Shown in pieces: positions 8,969-17,951 of a DNA stretch of 64,000 bases. This stretch comes from Planctomycetaceae bacterium (GTDB lineage Bacteria > Planctomycetota > Planctomycetia > Pirellulales > Lacipirellulaceae), in assembly GCA_003233055.1 (NCBI GenBank), contig QIKP01000048.1, forward strand, positions 1 through 64,000. Reading direction: 5' to 3'. Numbering within the stretch: position 1 is the stretch's first letter; every line of letters starts with the position of its first letter. The translations under genes were made by a program, and so were the position numbers. The notes under the pieces are model-generated. The model did not search any database, was not told the DNA's origin, and saw only the letters and a program-made list of their open reading frames with translations.

Positions 8969-9002
8969 GAATAGCCCCGACCAAGCTTGGTCGGGGCTAT
9001 TC
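8969..9002. repeat. 34-bp perfect palindrome, likely terminator
   Basis: The left arm GAATAGCCCCGACCAAG is followed directly by its exact reverse complement. The central 22 bp equal the palindrome at 1974-1995. It lies about 60 bp after the end of the small coiled-coil gene and could end that transcript, though without a following T-run. Two copies in 8 kb suggest a dispersed palindromic element that is used as, or tolerated like, a terminator. Confidence 0.75.
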
Positions 9003-9469
9003 GTGCCATGCGTGGTTGCTTCTGCCGGCCATGAACCGCGCGCCCCGGTCTCGTCTCGTCTCGTCTCACCGGGCCGGGCCGTTTCTCTGTCGGCTCGTTG
9101 GCTCACCAATCGTGCTGGATTTCAGCAGCCCCTTTGTTCTAATGGGGAGAAGGCCCCTCGGGCGGTTGGGCCCTCAAACGGGGGCCGGCTTTTTGGCAAC
9201 TTCACGGATTTTTCAGGCGGCCAGGTTTTGGTCCCTTGGGGGCTTGCCTGCGTCGCGCCAAGGACAAATCGACCTCTCTCCCCGCGAGGAGCCAGCGGCG
9301 GAAAGGCTCTAGGCTAGAGGAGTTAGCAGTTCCTCAGGGCCGTTCCCGCCGGCCCGTATTGGCGCTTCAGCAGGGGCCCCCACGAATAGTGGACAAAATT
9401 CCGCCTGACCAGCCTTGATTCGTAGGCTGGGAGGGCACCAATCGGTCCCGTTTTGATCTGGACCAACGG

Positions 9470-9506
9470 ACACAAGGCCCCAGCCCAGGGCGACCGGGCC
9501 TTGTGT
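9470..9506 (+). promoter_or_regulatory. Hairpin in the rpmE leader
   Basis: ACACAAGGCCC (9470-9480) pairs perfectly with GGGCCTTGTGT (9496-9506), an 11-bp stem with a 15-nt loop, ending 80 bp before the rpmE start codon. Autoregulatory leaders for L31 are known as separate Rfam families in Firmicutes, Actinobacteria and Gammaproteobacteria. This could be a planctomycete equivalent, or simply a terminator of upstream transcription. Confidence 0.45.
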
Positions 9507-9586
9507 TGCCATTCGCGAGGCAGTACCCTCGTAGGATTCGACTGACAAGCCCCTTGCGACCTCTATCCAACCGGAGCCGGATTGCC

Positions 9587-9820
9587 ATGAAAGCAGGCAT
9601 TCACCCTGAGTACCTCGAAACGAACGTCCACTGCGGTTGTGGCAACACCTTCGCCACGCGGAGCATCCGCAAGGAATTGAAGGTCGACATCTGTAACGCT
9701 TGCCATCCTTTCTACACGGGCAAGCTCAAATTTGTCGACGCCGCCGGCCGAATCGAAAAGTTTAAGAACAAATTCGCCAAGGCAACTTACGCAAGCCTGG
9801 GACGCGACAAGAAGAAGTAG
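9587..9820 (+). CDS. rpmE: Ribosomal protein L31
   Basis: A 77-aa large-subunit ribosomal protein beginning [20 protein letters not shown]. It belongs to the zinc-binding (C+) form: Cys residues occur as C-x-C in HCGCGNTF and as C-x-x-C in [13 protein letters not shown]. The ATG at 9587 is chosen because it matches the conserved L31 start; an upstream in-frame start would add 28 non-conserved residues. It precedes prfA by 110 bp, and the rpmE-prfA-prmC order is a common bacterial arrangement. Confidence 0.97.
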   Translation: MKAGIHPEYLETNVHCGCGNTFATRSIRKELKVDICNACHPFYTGKLKFVDAAGRIEKFKNKFAKATYASLGRDKKK

Positions 9821-9930
9821 CCGGTCGGTTGAGTAGCTCTCTTTGGCGGGTGCGGCCTGGTTGGGCTTCGCAGGCGCGCTATCCGATCCACGCCGACCCA
9901 ACGACCCTCTAGCCACTCTTCCCTGACGCC

Positions 9931-11004
9931 ATGCGCGAACTTCTCGAAAAGAAGCTGGCCCGATTCGAGCAGCTTGAAAAAGATCTCGTCGACCCCGAGG
10001 TGCTGAGCAATTCCAGGCGACTCTCGCAGACCGCGCGCGAGCATGGCTCGCTGACCAAACTGGCGAGCAAGTATCGGCGGTTTAAGCAAATCGTTGACGA
10101 GATGACCGAAGCCCGGGAGATGGCCTCGTCTCCCGATGCCGACATGCGAGAGCTGGCCGATGCAGAGCTCGAAACGCTTCGCACCGAGCGCGAGGAGGTT
10201 TGGGACCATCTCTTGAGTCTCACGATCGGCGGCGAGGACGCCAACCGAACGCGCTGCATCATGGAGATTCGGGCTGGCACCGGCGGCGACGAGGCAGCAC
10301 TCTTCGCTCGCAACCTCTTCGAGATGTATAAGCACCATGCCGAAACAAAGCGTTGGAAGATAGAGATCATGGATGCCAGCGCCACCGAGCTGGGTGGCTT
10401 TAAGGAAATTTCTCTGGCGATCGAAGGAGAAGGGGTTTACCGCGAATTGCAGTACGAAAGTGGTGGCCATCGGGTACAACGGGTGCCGTCGACCGAGACC
10501 CAAGGCCGCGTCCACACTTCGGCCGCCACCGTTGCGGTGATGCCCGAGCCCGAGGATGTCGAAGTGAACCTCACCTCCGCCGACTACCGGCTCGATAAGT
10601 TCAGCGCAAGTGGCCCCGGCGGGCAGCATGTGAACCGTACCGAATCGGCCGTCCGGCTTACCCACCACGAGACCGGCATCGTGGTGCAATGCCAAGACGA
10701 AAAAAGCCAGCATAAGAATCTGGCCAAGGCGATCCGGGTCCTTAAAAGTCGAATTTACGACCACCATCAGCAGCAAGAAATTCAAAAACGTGCCGATCAA
10801 CGCAAGAGCCTCGTCGGATCGGGAGACCGTAGCCAGCGCATTCGGACTTATAACTTTCCGCAGAATCGTCTCACCGACCACCGGATCGGCTTCACGCTCC
10901 ACAAACTCGACCAGGTGATTGCCGGCGACCTCACTCCCGTGACGAATGCAATGATCGAGTACGACCGCCAACAACTCCGCGACTCGATGGAAGGGCTTGA
11001 ATGA
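9931..11004 (+). CDS. prfA: Peptide chain release factor 1
   Basis: A 357-aa class I release factor recognising UAG and UAA. The hydrolysis motif GGQ is at residues 230-232 in [19 protein letters not shown], the glutamine being the methylation target of PrmC encoded next door. [13 protein letters not shown] and the domain 2 region are intact. The length is typical. It starts [19 protein letters not shown], as usual for RF1 rather than RF2, and there is no programmed frameshift. Confidence 0.97.
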   Translation: MRELLEKKLARFEQLEKDLVDPEVLSNSRRLSQTAREHGSLTKLASKYRRFKQIVDEMTEAREMASSPDADMRELADAELETLRTEREEVWDHLLSLTIGGEDANRTRCIMEIRAGTGGDEAALFARNLFEMYKHHAETKRWKIEIMDASATELGGFKEISLAIEGEGVYRELQYESGGHRVQRVPSTETQGRVHTSAATVAVMPEPEDVEVNLTSADYRLDKFSASGPGGQHVNRTESAVRLTHHETGIVVQCQDEKSQHKNLAKAIRVLKSRIYDHHQQQEIQKRADQRKSLVGSGDRSQRIRTYNFPQNRLTDHRIGFTLHKLDQVIAGDLTPVTNAMIEYDRQQLRDSMEGLE

Positions 11005-11017
11005 ACGATGAAGGATA

Positions 11018-11060
11018 AATCGATGAACTCTATTCGTTCATCGATTGTCGTTCATCGATT
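11018..11060. repeat. prfA-prmC intercistronic repeat with alternative hairpins
   Basis: AATCGATGAAC (11018-11028) can pair with either of two tandem copies of GTTCATCGATT (11036-11046 and 11050-11060). The right-arm unit is a 14-bp direct repeat. The structure sits between the stop of prfA and the start of prmC, so it could modulate readthrough or mRNA stability. No T-run follows. Confidence 0.6.
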
Positions 11061-11081
11061 ATCGTTTCGGTCACGCTACCC

Positions 11082-11981
11082 ATGCCCGACGAAAAAAATA
11101 ATCCCGAGGCGTGGACCATTGGCCGCTTGCTCAACTGGACGACCGACTTCTTCACGCAGCAAGGCCTCGAAGGAGCGCGACTCGACGCAGAGGTGCTGCT
11201 CGCTCACTGCCGAGGATGCCAACGGATCCTGCTCTACACGATGTTTGACGAGCAGGCACCCGAGAAACTTCGGAGCGACTTTCGCCAACTGGTCCGCCAC
11301 CGTGCCGCTGGGAAGCCGGTCGCCTACCTCGTTGGAAGCAAAGAATTCTATTCGCTCGAATTCCAAGTCACGCCCGACGTACTGATCCCCCGACCGGAAA
11401 CGGAGCTGCTGGTCGTCGCGATCCTGGATCACGCGAAGGAGCAGGGCAGGGGGGCAGCACCTCTTGCGATTGCGGACGTCGGTACGGGAAGTGGCGTCTT
11501 GGCTGTCTGTGCAGCCAAGCATTTACCCCAAGCGGAAGTCACCGCGCTCGACAAGAGCCCGGCCGCGCTCAAGGTCGCTAGCGGGAACGCGGAGCGGCAT
11601 GGGGTTTCCCAACGCGTGCAGTTTGTGGAGAGCGACCTGTTTACGGCGCTGCCTAGCACGGCCACCTTTGATTTCGTGATTTCCAATCCACCCTATATTT
11701 CGCCCGAAGAACTGGATGGGTTGGAACCAACGGTGCGTGACTTTGAGCCTCGCCTGGCGCTCGATGGCGGCGTGGATGGAATGGAAGTGATCCGCCAGCT
11801 TGTTGCAGGCCTCCCCCAAAGATTGCGTCCGGACGGCATGCTGCTCATGGAAATCAGCCCGATGATTGCCCCGCGCGTCGAATCGCTACTCGATGCATCG
11901 CCACTAGAACGATTGGAAACGATCAAGGATTTGGACGGCCACGCAAGAATCGTGCAGGCCGTGGTAGGTAGTTCGTCATGA
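11082..11981 (+). CDS. prmC: Release factor glutamine methyltransferase
   Basis: A 299-aa SAM-dependent N5-glutamine methyltransferase that modifies the GGQ glutamine of release factors. The catalytic NPPY is at residues 202-205 (ISNPPYISPEEL), the SAM-binding motif I is seen as DVGTGSGVLAVCAA, and the N-terminal helical substrate-recognition domain has the usual RLDAEVLLAH. Its place after prfA supports the call. The last 4 bases overlap the next gene (ATGA), implying translational coupling. Confidence 0.96.
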   Translation: MPDEKNNPEAWTIGRLLNWTTDFFTQQGLEGARLDAEVLLAHCRGCQRILLYTMFDEQAPEKLRSDFRQLVRHRAAGKPVAYLVGSKEFYSLEFQVTPDVLIPRPETELLVVAILDHAKEQGRGAAPLAIADVGTGSGVLAVCAAKHLPQAEVTALDKSPAALKVASGNAERHGVSQRVQFVESDLFTALPSTATFDFVISNPPYISPEELDGLEPTVRDFEPRLALDGGVDGMEVIRQLVAGLPQRLRPDGMLLMEISPMIAPRVESLLDASPLERLETIKDLDGHARIVQAVVGSSS

Positions 11982-12736
11982 ATCCCGCTACATCGCTCGC
12001 ATTGGTCGCGCTTGCCGAAACGGTGCTGCCCAACCTCCCAAAGATCCAAGCCGGTTGCAAAAGAACGAATCCTGACTCGGCACCGCTGATGGTATCGAGC
12101 GAGACCGATGCGATGGTGACCTTTCAGTGGGGCGACGCGACGGTCGCTTACACGCTGATCGATCAGCCGATCCCCACGGAGCAACTTGCCGGCCCGTGTG
12201 AACGGGCATGGTACTGGCCAGACGCCGCGGCACAACTGGCTAAGCACCGCGCGCACTTGATCGTCGCGCTGGTCGACGAAGGGCACGACCGTCTCGCCAA
12301 GGTGATTCGCTTGACGCAATTTCTTGCCGCGCTTTTGCCGGCGTCGGACGCGGTCGGCTTACAGTGGGGCGGCAGCCGACAGGTCCACGAGCCCGCCTCG
12401 TTTTGCGAAGTCGCCACACAAATTTCTCGCGATAACCTGCCCCTTCACTTGTGGGTCGACTTTCAAATCGAAGCGGAAGAAGGAAAGACGCTGCGACTTT
12501 ACACCACGGGACTCGAAGCGTTCAGCCGACCAGAACTCGAAGTTACCAACTACGGCGGGTCGCCACAGGACTTGATGAACCACGCCTACAACTTGGCGCA
12601 CTACCTCGTCGAACGCGGCACGGTGATCAAAAATGGCGAGAAGATCGGCCTCCCCGGGGAAATTCAGGTGACCGTGAGCGAAGCAACAACGTTCCTTGAT
12701 GGCGATGACAACGTGCTGCGGTTTGATTTCGATTGA
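11978..12736 (+). CDS. DUF4261-like hypothetical protein
   Basis: A 252-aa soluble protein translationally coupled to prmC through an ATGA overlap. The pattern AWYWPDAAAQLAKHRAHLIVA, then a helix with LTQFLAALLPASDAVGLQWG, resembles the DUF4261 family, whose function is unknown; I make this assignment from memory of the motif only. No signal peptide or membrane segment is visible. Coupling to a release-factor methylase may reflect only chance operon structure. Confidence 0.75.
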   Translation: MNPATSLALVALAETVLPNLPKIQAGCKRTNPDSAPLMVSSETDAMVTFQWGDATVAYTLIDQPIPTEQLAGPCERAWYWPDAAAQLAKHRAHLIVALVDEGHDRLAKVIRLTQFLAALLPASDAVGLQWGGSRQVHEPASFCEVATQISRDNLPLHLWVDFQIEAEEGKTLRLYTTGLEAFSRPELEVTNYGGSPQDLMNHAYNLAHYLVERGTVIKNGEKIGLPGEIQVTVSEATTFLDGDDNVLRFDFD

Positions 12737-12763
12737 CGAAGGAAACCCCTGGTTGGGTCATTG

Positions 12764-13789
12764 TTATTTGGCGTCGCTAGTCTTTGGAGGTCCTTGGGAA
12801 CTCCCACGGTAGACCGCTTGCCCCAGCGGGTTACGCCTTGACGTAAACTCCTTGTCGCCTGGCTCGTCGGCGATTGCGGCGACCATCATCTGTAGTTTGG
12901 CATCAAGGTCGTCGGCGTGATGGACGATTAGCGCCTCGGGCGTCATCGGAGGTTTGGGAGAACCCCACTCAGGTAAACGCTGGTGCGCAACGATGAGATG
13001 TTCGAGCCGCAGAAGCAATTCGGAGTCGACTTCCGAATCAACGGCTGCCTCTCGCAAGATGTCGCGACCTTGTAAGATGTGGCCGATGAGCGTGCCGGAG
13101 GCAGTGTAACTGGCACCCGCTGCGCCGGTGGAGAGTTCTCGCAGTTTGCCGATATCGTGGAGCATGGCCCCGGCGATGGCGACGTCCGGGTCGATGGGTG
13201 GCACAAGGTCGCTGTAGAGTTCTACGTACTGCTCCACCAGCAGCCGGGCGTGGCGGGTGACGTTGAGGACGTGCTCCAAGTAACCGCTCAGGTAAGCATG
13301 ATGGTTCACCTTCGCCGCCGGCAGGAGCAGTAGCTCGTCGCGATTCGTTTCGTAGATGCCGGTAACCAAGTGTCGAAGCGGCTCGTCGGCAATCGCTTGT
13401 TCGGCAATCGCCATGAGTTCCTTGAACATGGCCTCGGGATCAAACCGCGAACGGGGTGCGCACATCAGCGGATCAAATCCGTCGTCGGCATCGGCAGGTT
13501 CGACAGGACGAATGCGATGAATTTCAAGCTGTGCGCCGTAGTTCGTATCGCAATACACGGCGCGCAGCTTATAAAATTCCCCCACTTTCCACTCTTCGCG
13601 GCAAGCCTGGGCGTGGGTGGCATCGCTCCAAATCGGGAAACTAACCTCCCGGTTGGCGTCGCGAAACGTCACTTTGTGATAAGGCTTACCATTCTTCGTT
13701 TCGAGCACCTGCTTGTCGGATAACAGGGCGAAAAAGTCCGCCTCTTGCCCTTCGGTCAGCTCATGGAGTGGAGTGATAAGATCGAGCAT
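12764..13789 (-). CDS. OB-fold and HD-domain phosphohydrolase, YhaM-like
   Basis: A 341-aa protein combining an N-terminal OB-fold nucleic-acid-binding region (about residues 15-95, with KPYHKVTFRDANREVSFPIW) and an HD phosphohydrolase domain (about 160-290). HD residues appear in AKVNHHAYLSGYLEHVLNV and AGAMLHDIGKLRELS. This arrangement is that of YhaM/CBF1-type 3'-5' exoribonucleases of Firmicutes, which also degrade DNA. The C-terminus has an HHADDLDAKLQMM stretch typical of the family. It runs convergent to the prmC operon, 27 bp apart. Confidence 0.88.
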   Translation of the reverse strand: MLDLITPLHELTEGQEADFFALLSDKQVLETKNGKPYHKVTFRDANREVSFPIWSDATHAQACREEWKVGEFYKLRAVYCDTNYGAQLEIHRIRPVEPADADDGFDPLMCAPRSRFDPEAMFKELMAIAEQAIADEPLRHLVTGIYETNRDELLLLPAAKVNHHAYLSGYLEHVLNVTRHARLLVEQYVELYSDLVPPIDPDVAIAGAMLHDIGKLRELSTGAAGASYTASGTLIGHILQGRDILREAAVDSEVDSELLLRLEHLIVAHQRLPEWGSPKPPMTPEALIVHHADDLDAKLQMMVAAIADEPGDKEFTSRRNPLGQAVYRGSSQGPPKTSDAK

Positions 13790-13810
13790 AAGTAGGGATT
13801 CGGATCGGGG

Positions 13811-15061
13811 TTAGGGGTTGGGTTGTCGTTCTCTGCCATCCCCTACCATCACTTCTTCGACGGGGGTTCGTTCTGCGGCGAGCGCATCGAGCATTCTTGA
13901 GAGCTCTTTGGCAACCGCAGTCATAGCAGGATCGTGTTGTGCGGATCGGTCACGACGGCTCTGGACTTCGATTGGCTCGCCGACATCAATCGTCGCATGG
14001 AGTGGTCCATGGTAGACGGCCTGGTCGGTAAAATCTTCTTCCAATCGCTCGACGGTCTCGAGTATCCTCTCCGGAAGGTTGGGCCCGTCGACGACGTAGG
14101 TGCGAGGATAGTGGGCCATTTGTTGGGCGTAGTAACAGGCTCCCAAGTCACGCCACCGCTCCGCTCTCTCTTCGGCCGTCACTTTTTTGGCAATCATGTC
14201 TGGCAAAATTGCCGATCGCACCGCTTTGACTCGGGAGACAATCCCTCCCGAGTGGTCGGTGATGCCCCATTTCTTTTCGAGATTGCCCAGGGTTTCCATG
14301 GCCAGGGTTTCCACGCGGTCAAACGGATTTCCCGTTCGGACCGTTCCTGTGTATTCGACTTCTTTGACGGCCAGGATTGCTTCGCCCAGTTTTCGCAGTC
14401 GCCGAGGCGTGGAAAGATGCGTCTGAGGTTCCCACGAGAAGTTTCGTTCGAGCCGAGCCAAGTCATCGGCAACCGCCGCGTAGGGATTGCCATCAAAGGA
14501 GTAGCGTATGGCAATGGGATGGACGACGACCGGCTTCTTGCCTTTCTTTTCGCGGCGTTTGGTAGCTTGACGGGCGATGAATCCGGGGCCATCCATCAAT
14601 TCCATGACGACATCGCAGTGCCTGGAGACGGCTCCCTCCGGAAACATGACAAGGGGTCGCCGGCCTGCGACGAGCGTATCGATGGCAAAGTTGACACTCT
14701 GTCGATCGTTCCCTTCGCGATAAACGCTAAAGGCCCCTAGCCTCCTCAGCATGGCTCGCTGGTACCATCCTTCTTTAAACAGATGCCAGCTAGCCATCGT
14801 AAGGACGTTGCGTCCCAATTCACCAGCCAACAATCCCATGATCAAAGGGTCGGAGAGACGGGAATGGTTTGGCGCGAGCAGGACTCCGTAGCCATCGTCG
14901 ATCGACTTTCGTAAGCGCGCGACGTTCCGGCACTCATGCGTGCTCACCTTGAAGGACTTATCCAGATAGCTTGCGAGGCGAAAGCGCAATACCCAAACCC
15001 ACCAGTCGGATTCGACGGGGGGAACGAATTCATACGGTTCCTCAAGAACAACATTCTGCAT
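13811..15061 (-). CDS. PlsC-type 1-acylglycerol-phosphate acyltransferase
   Basis: A 416-aa protein with an acyltransferase domain in its first half: APNHSRLSDPLIMG holds the NHx4D catalytic motif and MFPEGAVSRH the substrate-binding FPEG motif. Such enzymes transfer a fatty acyl group to lysophosphatidic acid during phospholipid synthesis. The C-terminal 200 residues have no motif I recognise and make it longer than typical PlsC (about 240), so the real substrate may differ. It starts 22 bp downstream of nothing coding on this strand; the next gene, yhaM-like, follows after 21 bp, probably in one operon. Confidence 0.88.
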   Translation of the reverse strand: MQNVVLEEPYEFVPPVESDWWVWVLRFRLASYLDKSFKVSTHECRNVARLRKSIDDGYGVLLAPNHSRLSDPLIMGLLAGELGRNVLTMASWHLFKEGWYQRAMLRRLGAFSVYREGNDRQSVNFAIDTLVAGRRPLVMFPEGAVSRHCDVVMELMDGPGFIARQATKRREKKGKKPVVVHPIAIRYSFDGNPYAAVADDLARLERNFSWEPQTHLSTPRRLRKLGEAILAVKEVEYTGTVRTGNPFDRVETLAMETLGNLEKKWGITDHSGGIVSRVKAVRSAILPDMIAKKVTAEERAERWRDLGACYYAQQMAHYPRTYVVDGPNLPERILETVERLEEDFTDQAVYHGPLHATIDVGEPIEVQSRRDRSAQHDPAMTAVAKELSRMLDALAAERTPVEEVMVGDGRERQPNP

Positions 15062-15095
15062 GACTTCAAGGCTACCAATCCAACGGGTTCCTCTC

Positions 15096-15115
15096 TAGCC
15101 GGCCCGCCACGCGGT
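15096..15115. repeat. Dispersed hairpin repeat, copy 1
   Basis: On the minus strand this reads ACCGCGTGGCGGGCCGGCTA, differing in one base from the copy at 28108-28127 on the plus strand. In the second copy the unit is part of a perfect 8-bp hairpin. Both lie just upstream of or between genes. Confidence 0.55.
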
Positions 15116-15176
15116 TGACGATGCGATCGCGTACGCGAAATCGGCTTACCGACCTCACGATGGTCCGGCTAGAGGG

Positions 15177-16169
15177 CTAGGGTGAGCGGTCGTCGAATCC
15201 GTGGGGGTGGGCTTGGTGCCATCTCCATGCGGACTCGACGACTGCACGGGCGGTGGTGAACTCGGGTTGCCAATCGAGCAGCGATTGGGCGCGTGCGCTG
15301 TTGGCAACGAGCTCGGGGGGGTCGCCTGCTCGTTTCGGTCCGACAACTTCCGGGAGGGGATGGCCGGTGACCTGTCGGCAGGCATCGATGACCTGTCGAA
15401 CACTAAAGCCATGGCCGGTTCCGAGATTAAGCTGGAGCATGGCGTGGGGCTGGAGCTGCTCTAAGGCGCGGACATGAGCATCCGCGAGGTCGTCGACATG
15501 GATGTAGTCACGAATGCAGGTGCCGTCGGGCGTTGGGTAGTCGTCGCCAAAGATCGTGATATGTTCCCGTTGGCCCAGGGCGACTTGGAGGACGATGGGG
15601 ATGAGGTGGGTCTCGGGAGAATGGTCTTCACCAATCTCCCCACTGGCGTGGGCGCCGGCCGCGTTAAAGTACCGGAGTGCCGCGCAGCCGAAACCATAGG
15701 CGGTGGAGTACGACTGGAGGGCGTGTTCGATGGCCAGTTTTGTTCGGCCATACGGATTGATGGGAAGCTGAGGGGCGTCCTCGGAAATGGGGGAGGTTTC
15801 GGGCTCGCCGTAGGTGGCGGCAGTACTGGAAAACACCAGGCGCCAGACACCCTTTGCACGCATCGCTTCGAGTAAGTGGAGCGTGCCGACGACGTTGTTT
15901 TCGTAGTAACGGGCCGGATCGGTGACCGACTCGCCGACGAGCGACAACGCCGCAAAGTGCATTACCGCCTCGGCACCCGTGCGCTCGAGCGCTGAGGTGA
16001 GGTCGGAGGGCTGGAGAAGGTCACCCTGGATGAGCTTCCCCTTAGGCACCGCGGCGCGGTGGCCTTGAAAGAGGTTGTCGAACACCCAGGCTTCGTGCCC
16101 GGCTGCCTCCAGGGCTCGCACGGCGTGGCTTCCGACGTAGCCTGCTCCGCCTACGACTAGTACTTTCAT
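15177..16169 (-). CDS. galE: UDP-glucose 4-epimerase
   Basis: A 330-aa extended short-chain dehydrogenase that interconverts UDP-glucose and UDP-galactose. The Rossmann GxxGxxG is at the N-terminus (VVGGAGYVGSHAVRALE), followed by DNLFQGHR, the catalytic Ser/Thr in FSSTAATYG, and YxxxK in NPYGRTKLAIE. CIRDYIHVDDLADAHVRAL is characteristic of GalE. Length is standard. It supplies sugar nucleotides for envelope polysaccharide. Nothing in the neighbouring genes narrows the pathway. Confidence 0.96.
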   Translation of the reverse strand: MKVLVVGGAGYVGSHAVRALEAAGHEAWVFDNLFQGHRAAVPKGKLIQGDLLQPSDLTSALERTGAEAVMHFAALSLVGESVTDPARYYENNVVGTLHLLEAMRAKGVWRLVFSSTAATYGEPETSPISEDAPQLPINPYGRTKLAIEHALQSYSTAYGFGCAALRYFNAAGAHASGEIGEDHSPETHLIPIVLQVALGQREHITIFGDDYPTPDGTCIRDYIHVDDLADAHVRALEQLQPHAMLQLNLGTGHGFSVRQVIDACRQVTGHPLPEVVGPKRAGDPPELVANSARAQSLLDWQPEFTTARAVVESAWRWHQAHPHGFDDRSP

Positions 16170-16362
16170 TGAATTTCTTCCGACGAGACGTTGTTCGCCA
16201 CTACAGGCGAGGTCATGGACGAACGGTCAAATTTACCTAACCGGGCGATGCGCCACCAGCCTACCCAACGAGGGCTTAATTTCCCCCGTGTGCGGCTGAA
16301 CTTCCTAAGCGAGGCGGCGGTCGACGTAGCGAGTGGTCGATAGACCGATAGGTGGGCCGCTA

Positions 16363-16386
16363 CGCCGCAAGCGACCACTTGCGGCG
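16363..16386. promoter_or_regulatory. Hairpin upstream of the recombinase gene
   Basis: CGCCGCAAG (16363-16371) pairs perfectly with CTTGCGGCG (16378-16386) across a 6-nt loop, 37 bp before the recombinase start codon. A second inverted pair GTAGCG/CGCTAC (16326-16331, 16357-16362) flanks it. It could be a leader hairpin or a dispersed palindrome. No T-run follows. Confidence 0.45.
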
Positions 16387-16422
16387 GTACCAACTAGCGA
16401 ATCTCTTTGAAAGTCAACCTGC

Positions 16423-17361
16423 ATGGCAACTCGCCGGAAATTGGTGAAGCCTCGCCGTGAGCAAGTGGCCAACGAGGTACGAGAGCTTCGCGAGTCGTTC
16501 CTGCGATACCTCCGTAGCGAGTGCCACATGACGGAAAATACCGTGCTGGCCTACGGACGGGACCTCCAGAGGTTTACGGTTTGGGTCGCCGGTCGGCGGA
16601 TGGCCGGATTGACAATCGCTCAGCTGGCGGGCTACCCCGGCTGGCTTCGCGAGCAGCAGCTTGCGCCAACGAGTGTGAGTCGGCACGTCGTTTCCCTCAA
16701 GGTGTTCTTTCGTTATTTGCAGCTCGAAGGAATTCTGAGCGACAACCAGGCGTCCCTGCTCACGGCGCAAAAACTCTGGCAGCGGATCCCGACAGTGCTT
16801 TCGCCGCGCGAAGTCGATCGTCTTCTCGCCGCACCTCGAAAAGGGGCAACGCACTGGCGCCGCGACCGTGCGATTCTGGAGATGCTTTACGCGACCGGGT
16901 GCCGGGTATCGGAGCTTTCGACCGTTCGGCTCACCGATTTGAATCTCGACGAGCGAACGTGTCGATGCCATGGCAAAGGGGACAAGCAGCGGATCGTGCC
17001 ACTAGGATTGCCCGCTTGCGGAGTGATTGCGAGTTACCTCCAGCACGAGCGGCCGATGCTTGCCCAGCGGCGTGAGCCTTCGCCACCGCAGCTCTTTCTT
17101 TCGTCGCGGGGCCGTCTGCTCCGTCGAGAGCGCATTTGGGAGTTGGTGAAGAAGGTAGCCGCAGCCGCTGGTGTCGACGAAAAGCTGAGCCCCCACTCGC
17201 TCCGCCACAGCTTCGCAACGCATCTTCTCGCGGGTGGCGCAGACCTTCGTCATGTTCAAGAGATGCTCGGTCACGCCAGCATCGCAACAACGCAAATTTA
17301 CACCCACGTCGACCATTCACGGCTCAAGCAAGTCCATGCTGAGTTTCATCCAAGGGCGTGA
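16423..17361 (+). CDS. xerC: Tyrosine recombinase, XerC/XerD type
   Basis: A 312-aa integrase-family recombinase. The catalytic residues are visible: R161 (ATGCRVSELS), H258 and R261 (SPHSLRHSFATHLL), H284 (LGHASIATTQ) and the nucleophile Y293 (IYTHVDHSRLK). The N-terminal SAM-like core-binding domain (about 20-105) is present. Length and the LGHASIATTQIYTHV stretch are typical of chromosome-dimer-resolving XerC/D, not of phage integrases, and there is no sign of an att site or prophage nearby. Whether it is XerC or XerD cannot be decided here. Confidence 0.92.
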   Translation: MATRRKLVKPRREQVANEVRELRESFLRYLRSECHMTENTVLAYGRDLQRFTVWVAGRRMAGLTIAQLAGYPGWLREQQLAPTSVSRHVVSLKVFFRYLQLEGILSDNQASLLTAQKLWQRIPTVLSPREVDRLLAAPRKGATHWRRDRAILEMLYATGCRVSELSTVRLTDLNLDERTCRCHGKGDKQRIVPLGLPACGVIASYLQHERPMLAQRREPSPPQLFLSSRGRLLRRERIWELVKKVAAAAGVDEKLSPHSLRHSFATHLLAGGADLRHVQEMLGHASIATTQIYTHVDHSRLKQVHAEFHPRA

Positions 17362-17391
17362 CGGGCTGCCGCGTGCGGCTTAGCGGGCCCT

Positions 17392-17886
17392 CTATTTCTC
17401 TTTTGCCGGCGAGAATCGGATGCGTTCGATGAGTTTATACCGTTGGCCATTCTTGATGTAGCCGGAAATTGCGGTAATGGCTTCAATCACGTGCTGGTAT
17501 TGAAGGTCGTAGTCGCAATCGAGCTCGACCTCCTGCTCGCTGGCCGTACCGGGGCCCCCTTCGTCGTTGACCAACCCAATGATGTGCCCGCGAAGTTTAT
17601 CGAAGGCCGAGCCGTTCGCATCGTCCGTGAAAGGGCGTTCGCCCAACTTGAGACTCGCCAACAGACCATCGGCATCGGCGGTCATGTGCAGGGTTAGCGC
17701 GGGAATCTGGTCGGGAGGCGTCTCGGTTTGGTTCGAGGGAGTTGGCATGCGGACATTAAAATCGCCTTCGGGGAGGACGATCTTAAAGGTCATGATAAAG
17801 AAAATAAGGAGTTGGAACACGATATCGATCATCGACGTCATGTCGAGATCGATTTTCTGTGAGCGGCCTGGCTTTCGGATTTTCAT
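17392..17886 (-). CDS. ExbD/TolR-like transducer, second copy
   Basis: A 164-aa protein with a short basic cytoplasmic N-terminus, one membrane helix (about residues 15-36) holding the proton-carrying Asp in MTSMIDIVFQLLIFFIM, and a periplasmic ExbD/TolR-type domain. It is the last gene of a five-gene operon (TPR, TPR, TolQ-like, TolR-like, TolR-like) and starts 65 bp after the first TolR-like gene. It differs strongly from that copy in the periplasmic part, so the two probably form a heteromeric stator ring with the shared TolQ-like partner. Confidence 0.92.
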   Translation of the reverse strand: MKIRKPGRSQKIDLDMTSMIDIVFQLLIFFIMTFKIVLPEGDFNVRMPTPSNQTETPPDQIPALTLHMTADADGLLASLKLGERPFTDDANGSAFDKLRGHIIGLVNDEGGPGTASEQEVELDCDYDLQYQHVIEAITAISGYIKNGQRYKLIERIRFSPAKEK

Positions 17887-17951
17887 CGCGCGACTCGTTC
17901 GTTAATCAGTTGCTTACCGTTGCTAGCGAGGCGGGATTCAGAAGATTCCCC

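Larger units (their letters stand above)
8911..9586. other. Intergenic region upstream of rpmE
   Basis: 676 bp with no convincing gene. It contains a 34-bp perfect palindrome (8969-9002), a short tandem run of four GTCTC units (9048-9067), and a strong hairpin at 9470-9506 about 80 bp before rpmE (all but the microsatellite listed separately). Several open frames cross this stretch but none has a recognisable protein or ribosome binding site. Confidence 0.6.

Noticed and set aside
9048-9067. Four GTCTC units in tandem as a possible phase-variable repeat
   Set aside because: It lies in non-coding DNA with no gene or promoter it could switch; a chance microsatellite is enough.
13934-14740. 268-aa open frame on the plus strand
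   Set aside because: Antisense to the PlsC-type acyltransferase, which has its catalytic motifs intact.
16423-17361. XerC/D gene as a mobile-element integrase
   Set aside because: Length and motifs fit housekeeping Xer proteins; no att-site repeats, phage genes or composition shift nearby.
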